Below the pieces are notes generated by a model that saw nothing but the letters and a program-made list of their open reading frames with translations, searched no databases and was not told the DNA's origin. From the NCBI GenBank assembly GCA_040394475.1, contig JBEBSD010000105.1, forward strand, positions 1-18,110: a DNA stretch of 18,110 nucleotides, read 5' to 3'. Position numbers and translations under genes: made by a program. Within the stretch, counting starts at the first letter, position 1. Each line of letters begins with the position of its first letter. Shown here one piece after another: positions 15,815-18,110 of this stretch. This DNA comes from JBEBSD01 sp040394475 (GTDB taxonomy: Bacteria; Bacteroidota; Bacteroidia; Cytophagales; Spirosomataceae).

Positions 15815-15822
15815 TAATTTTG
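15815..15822 (+). promoter_or_regulatory. Candidate -7 promoter box of the ccm genes (TAATTTTG)
   Basis: An exact TAnnTTTG match 22 nt before the TTG start of ccmB. A TTTG at 15797-15800 is only 14 nt upstream, shorter than the usual spacing of about 19-21, so the -33 match is doubtful. Confidence 0.5.
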
Positions 15823-15844
15823 CAAAAAAATTCAGTGAGTCGTA

Positions 15845-16507
15845 TTGAAAGAGGTACAGGCACTTTTGTGGAAAGAAATCAAACTGGAATGGCGGCAGCG
15901 CTATGCCCTCAACGGGATGATTCTATACATTGTCAGTACCATTTTCATCTGCTACCTCAACTTTAACCTGAATCAGAATCTCCTCAACCCGATCGTCTGG
16001 AATACATTGTTTTGGATTATTCTTATGTTTACCGCGGTCAACACCATCAGTAAAAGTTTCACCCAGGACAGCCAGGGGCGTCTGTTGTACTACTATACAC
16101 TGACCAGTCCCTATGCGCTCATCCTTTCCAAGATCATTTATAACTCCCTGCTGATGGTCATCCTCTCCCTGGCAGGTTTTGGATTGTACCAGTTTATAAT
16201 GGGCAATCCGGTAGGTGACAACGGCATGTATTTATTATCGTTGCTCTTGGGCAGTATTGGTTTTGCCTCGGTGCTCACTATGATTGCAGCGATTGCCTCC
16301 AAAGCGGGAAACAGCGGGATGCTGATGGCAGTGCTGAGTTTTCCAATGGTAGTTCCCCTCTTGCTGATGGCGATCAAAATGGCAAAAAACGCCATGGACG
16401 GGCTGGACCCCGCCGTGAGCCTGGACGAAATCTATGTACTACTGGCAATTGATGCCATTGTTATCGCGTTATCACTCATTTTGTTTCCCTATATCTGGAA
16501 ATCGTAA
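15845..16507 (+). CDS. ccmB: Heme exporter / cytochrome c maturation protein CcmB
   Basis: The 220-residue inner-membrane protein has about six hydrophobic helices. The N-terminus, with a KE..LEWRQRYALNGM..Y pattern, and the ISKSFTQDSQGRLLYYYTLTSP loop are typical of CcmB. With the ATPase CcmA and with CcmC/D it releases heme-loaded CcmE for c-type cytochrome assembly outside the membrane. The start must be TTG at 15845, because an in-frame TGA lies only 9 nt upstream and the first internal ATG (codon 25) would remove conserved sequence. It heads ccmB-ccmC-ccmD with 21- and 8-bp gaps. ccmA is not adjacent; the divergent gene is feoA. Confidence 0.95.
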   Translation: MKEVQALLWKEIKLEWRQRYALNGMILYIVSTIFICYLNFNLNQNLLNPIVWNTLFWIILMFTAVNTISKSFTQDSQGRLLYYYTLTSPYALILSKIIYNSLLMVILSLAGFGLYQFIMGNPVGDNGMYLLSLLLGSIGFASVLTMIAAIASKAGNSGMLMAVLSFPMVVPLLLMAIKMAKNAMDGLDPAVSLDEIYVLLAIDAIVIALSLILFPYIWKS

Positions 16508-16528
16508 CCCCTTAAATTAGCCGGTGCC

Positions 16529-17191
16529 ATGAAATTACAATGGTGGAAAATACTTACAATCCTTCTTCTGATCTACGTACTCATTGCCGGGCTGGCCGGT
16601 GAGGTCCCCCGACAGGCTATTCTCAACGAAACGGTGCGGAACCTGTATTTCCATGTCACGATGTGGTTCGCGATGACGACGTTTTTGTTTATTTCGTTGA
16701 TTTATTCCATTCGCTATCTCCGTTCCGGAAAAATTTCGGAAGACGACAAAGCAGTTGAATTTGTCAATTCGGGGATCCTCTTTGGAATGATCGGCTTCGC
16801 AACCGGGGCGTTATGGGGCAACTACACCTGGGGTTCTCCACTTCCGAAAGACCCTAAAATCCTGAGCGCAGCCATCGCAATGCTTGCTTACTTCGCCTAT
16901 GTAATTCTCCGCGGGGCCTTCGACGATGAGCAGAAAAGAGCCCGCATTACCAGCGTCTACAATATTTTTGCCTTTGTGATTTTCAATGTTCTCATCTATA
17001 TTCTTCCCCGTATGACCGACACCCTGCACCCCGGCCAGGGCGGCAATCCGGGATTTAATATCTACGACAACGACAACATTATGAAGCCCGTTTTTTATCC
17101 GGCCATTCTCGGCTGGATCCTCTTGGGTGTGTGGATAACGACTCTTAGGGTCCGTTTGAAAAAAGCAGAAAGAAACCTTACCGAAAATTAA
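16529..17191 (+). CDS. ccmC: CcmC/CcsA-family heme-handling protein
   Basis: The 220-residue protein has six hydrophobic segments and CcmC architecture. External histidine candidates for heme ligation are H42 (YFHVTMWFAM) and H167 (TDTLHPGQGG). CcmC attaches heme to CcmE. Canonical CcmC proteins carry a tryptophan-rich WWD motif (WG..W.WD.R) between these helices. Here the equivalent stretch is LWGNYTWGSPLPKDPK (95-110), keeping two W and the D but lacking the second half of the tryptophan core. The remaining layout, including RGAFDDEQKRARI.SVYNIFAF, fits Bacteroidota members as I recall them. It is the second gene of the ccm cluster. Confidence 0.92.
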   Translation: MKLQWWKILTILLLIYVLIAGLAGEVPRQAILNETVRNLYFHVTMWFAMTTFLFISLIYSIRYLRSGKISEDDKAVEFVNSGILFGMIGFATGALWGNYTWGSPLPKDPKILSAAIAMLAYFAYVILRGAFDDEQKRARITSVYNIFAFVIFNVLIYILPRMTDTLHPGQGGNPGFNIYDNDNIMKPVFYPAILGWILLGVWITTLRVRLKKAERNLTEN

Positions 17192-17199
17192 CCCGTATT

Positions 17200-17457
17200 A
17201 TGAACTTTAAATATAACTTTTGGCAAACAAAATTCACCAAACAACTGTTATCATTGTTGGGCCTGTTCATTTTAACCGCTTCTTCCCTTTGGGCGCAGCC
17301 TGGAGGTGGTATCGAAATGGCTGATAAGCTGCGGGAAGACGGAAAAATATGGGTCGTTGTCGGAGTAATTGTTTTGATTTTTATAGGTATCATTACCTAT
17401 CTGATCCGGCTCGACCGTAAAATCAGCAGACTGGAAAAGCAGGTGCGGAAGGAGTAG
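17200..17457 (+). CDS. ccmD: CcmD-family small membrane protein
   Basis: The 85-residue protein has a cleavable-looking signal peptide (about 1-32, ending SLWAQ). A short external segment with EMADKLREDGK follows, then one membrane helix (about 50-67, WVVVGVIVLIFIGIITYL), and a charged cytosolic tail RLDRKISRLEKQVRKE. The helix-plus-basic-tail pattern and place after ccmC fit CcmD, which helps release holo-CcmE from CcmABC. The signal peptide is unlike proteobacterial CcmD but seems usual in Bacteroidota. It starts 8 bp after ccmC. Confidence 0.85.
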   Translation: MNFKYNFWQTKFTKQLLSLLGLFILTASSLWAQPGGGIEMADKLREDGKIWVVVGVIVLIFIGIITYLIRLDRKISRLEKQVRKE

Positions 17458-17461
17458 GGAT

Positions 17462-17496
17462 GTGAGGTATGAGGTATGAGGCGTTAGGTATGAGGT
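17462..17496 (+). repeat. Heptamer tandem repeat, RTKAGGT family (5 units), between ccmD and ccmE
   Basis: Five consecutive units in register: GTGAGGT, ATGAGGT, ATGAGGC, GTTAGGT, ATGAGGT. It starts 4 nt after the ccmD stop. It is the same family as the array at 6945-6965. Confidence 0.75.
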
Positions 17497-17501
17497 GTGG
17501 C

Positions 17502-17529
17502 TTTCGGAAATCAGCTATCGGATATCAGA
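17502..17529 (-). repeat. Heptamer tandem repeat, GCYGAYA family in reverse orientation (4 units)
   Basis: The plus-strand units TTTCGGA, AATCAGC, TATCGGA, TATCAGA are, read on the minus strand, TCTGATA, TCCGATA, GCTGATT, TCCGAAA, members of the GCYGAYA family at 7086-7148. Five bases separate them from the preceding array. Confidence 0.65.
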
Positions 17530-17608
17530 ATTTGTAAATTGTATATAATAAAGGTGAAGTGGTTGTAAACTATAAACTGATGCCTATCACCAGCTACCTT
17601 TTTTGGTT

Positions 17609-18046
17609 ATGAAAAAAATTCACATTTTCGGACTCATTGTTATTGCCATAGCAGTAGGTATTATTATTTCTACTGCCGGCGATGCCAGTACTTACGTCTC
17701 TTTCGGCCAGGCCGAGGCCATGGCTGCCAAGGGCGATAATGGTAGTATCCATGTGGTAGGAGTGCTTACTAAAGACGATGCCGGCCAGATCACCAATATG
17801 TTGTACCGCCCGGAAATAGATCCCAACTATTTTGAATTTGCGCTTATCGACAATGAAAACCGCGAACAAAAAGTAGTGTATCCCAGCCCCATGCCACAGG
17901 ATTTCGATAAATCGGAGCAGGTAGTTGTCATCGGCCGTATGGAAAAGGATTATTTTTACGCAGAGAAAATCCTTCTGAAATGCCCTTCCAAGTATGAAAA
18001 TGACAAGCTGGAAGTCACGGAATTTGAAGCAGGGAATTCGCTGTAG
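17609..18046 (+). CDS. ccmE: Cytochrome c maturation protein CcmE, cysteine-type (CxxxY) heme chaperone
   Basis: The 145-residue protein has one N-terminal membrane anchor (about 5-23) and a periplasmic OB-fold domain. Recognisable parts are YVSFGQAEAM, the IHVVGVL strand, VVYPSPMPQDFDKSEQVVVIG (90-110) and FYAEKILLKCPSKYE (116-130). CcmE binds heme covalently and hands it to apocytochrome c. In the classical form the ligand is His in HxxxY. Here the equivalent motif is C125-P-S-K-Y129, the CxxxY variant described for Desulfovibrio and archaeal 'system I*' CcmE. ATG 17609 is preferred; a TTG two codons earlier is possible. It lies 151 bp after ccmD, the gap being filled by heptamer repeats and A/T-rich DNA. 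Confidence 0.95.
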   Translation: MKKIHIFGLIVIAIAVGIIISTAGDASTYVSFGQAEAMAAKGDNGSIHVVGVLTKDDAGQITNMLYRPEIDPNYFEFALIDNENREQKVVYPSPMPQDFDKSEQVVVIGRMEKDYFYAEKILLKCPSKYENDKLEVTEFEAGNSL

Positions 18047-18087
18047 CGGCCCCAATTAATTAGTTAAATACATTAATCTACTCATAC

Positions 18088-18110
18088 ATGTACCATCTGG
18101 CAGTAGGTAG
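18088..18110 (+). CDS. Possible start of a further gene, cut by the window end
   Basis: ATG at 18088 opens a frame MYHLAVG that stays open for seven codons to the end of the window, 41 bp after ccmE in the same direction. The stretch is too short to identify. ccmF would be a natural neighbour, but these residues do not let me claim it. Confidence 0.2.

Noticed and set aside
17594..18055. 153-codon minus-strand frame covering ccmE
   Set aside because: It coincides with the CcmE coding region, whose product is clearly homologous. The antisense product shows no motif.

Overview
The window looks like a chromosomal segment of a Bacteroidota bacterium, most likely of the Chitinophagaceae/Sphingobacteriia type. 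The evidence is a giant secreted protein ending in a type IX secretion (Por) sorting domain, four promoter-like TAnnTTTG -7 boxes, the near absence of Shine-Dalgarno sequences, and Bacteroidota-style FeoA/FeoB, CcmB-C-D-E and L19 proteins. Base composition is moderate and even. No phage, transposase, CRISPR or rRNA gene is visible.

Layout. Positions 1-245 carry an intact CAU-anticodon tRNA with a strong terminator, preceded by a broken partial copy of the same tRNA. From 427 to 6264 runs a 1945-residue secreted beta-helix protein built of four large tandem units plus a T9SS tail. rplS (ribosomal protein L19) faces it on the minus strand, with two tandem minus-strand terminators and a promoter with a structured leader. 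The intergenic stretch 6940-7214 holds heptanucleotide tandem repeats and a perfect 29-nt palindrome. Then come nnr (NAD(P)HX repair), an unlisted 53-residue membrane microprotein, a FUSC/YccS-type membrane protein, and a lipoprotein tyrosinase whose C-terminal part resembles plant polyphenol oxidases.

The right third is an iron/heme block. feoA-feoB (ferrous iron uptake) on the minus strand diverges from ccmB-ccmC-ccmD-ccmE (cytochrome c maturation, heme handling) on the plus strand. The two share a 261-bp regulatory region with a TTTGAT-ATA-ATCAAA palindrome resembling an FNR/CRP-family operator. Both feoB and ccmB appear to start at TTG. The CcmE has a CxxxY heme-attachment motif instead of the usual HxxxY, and the CcmC lacks the canonical tryptophan-rich WWD core. 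ccmA is not in the window next to ccmB. ccmE is separated from ccmD by a second array of the same two heptamer families seen near 7000.

The window is mostly ordinary housekeeping DNA. The least explained items are the heptamer repeat families at two unrelated loci, the degenerate tRNA duplication, the PPO-like lipoprotein tyrosinase, the small membrane protein, and the variant heme-delivery proteins.
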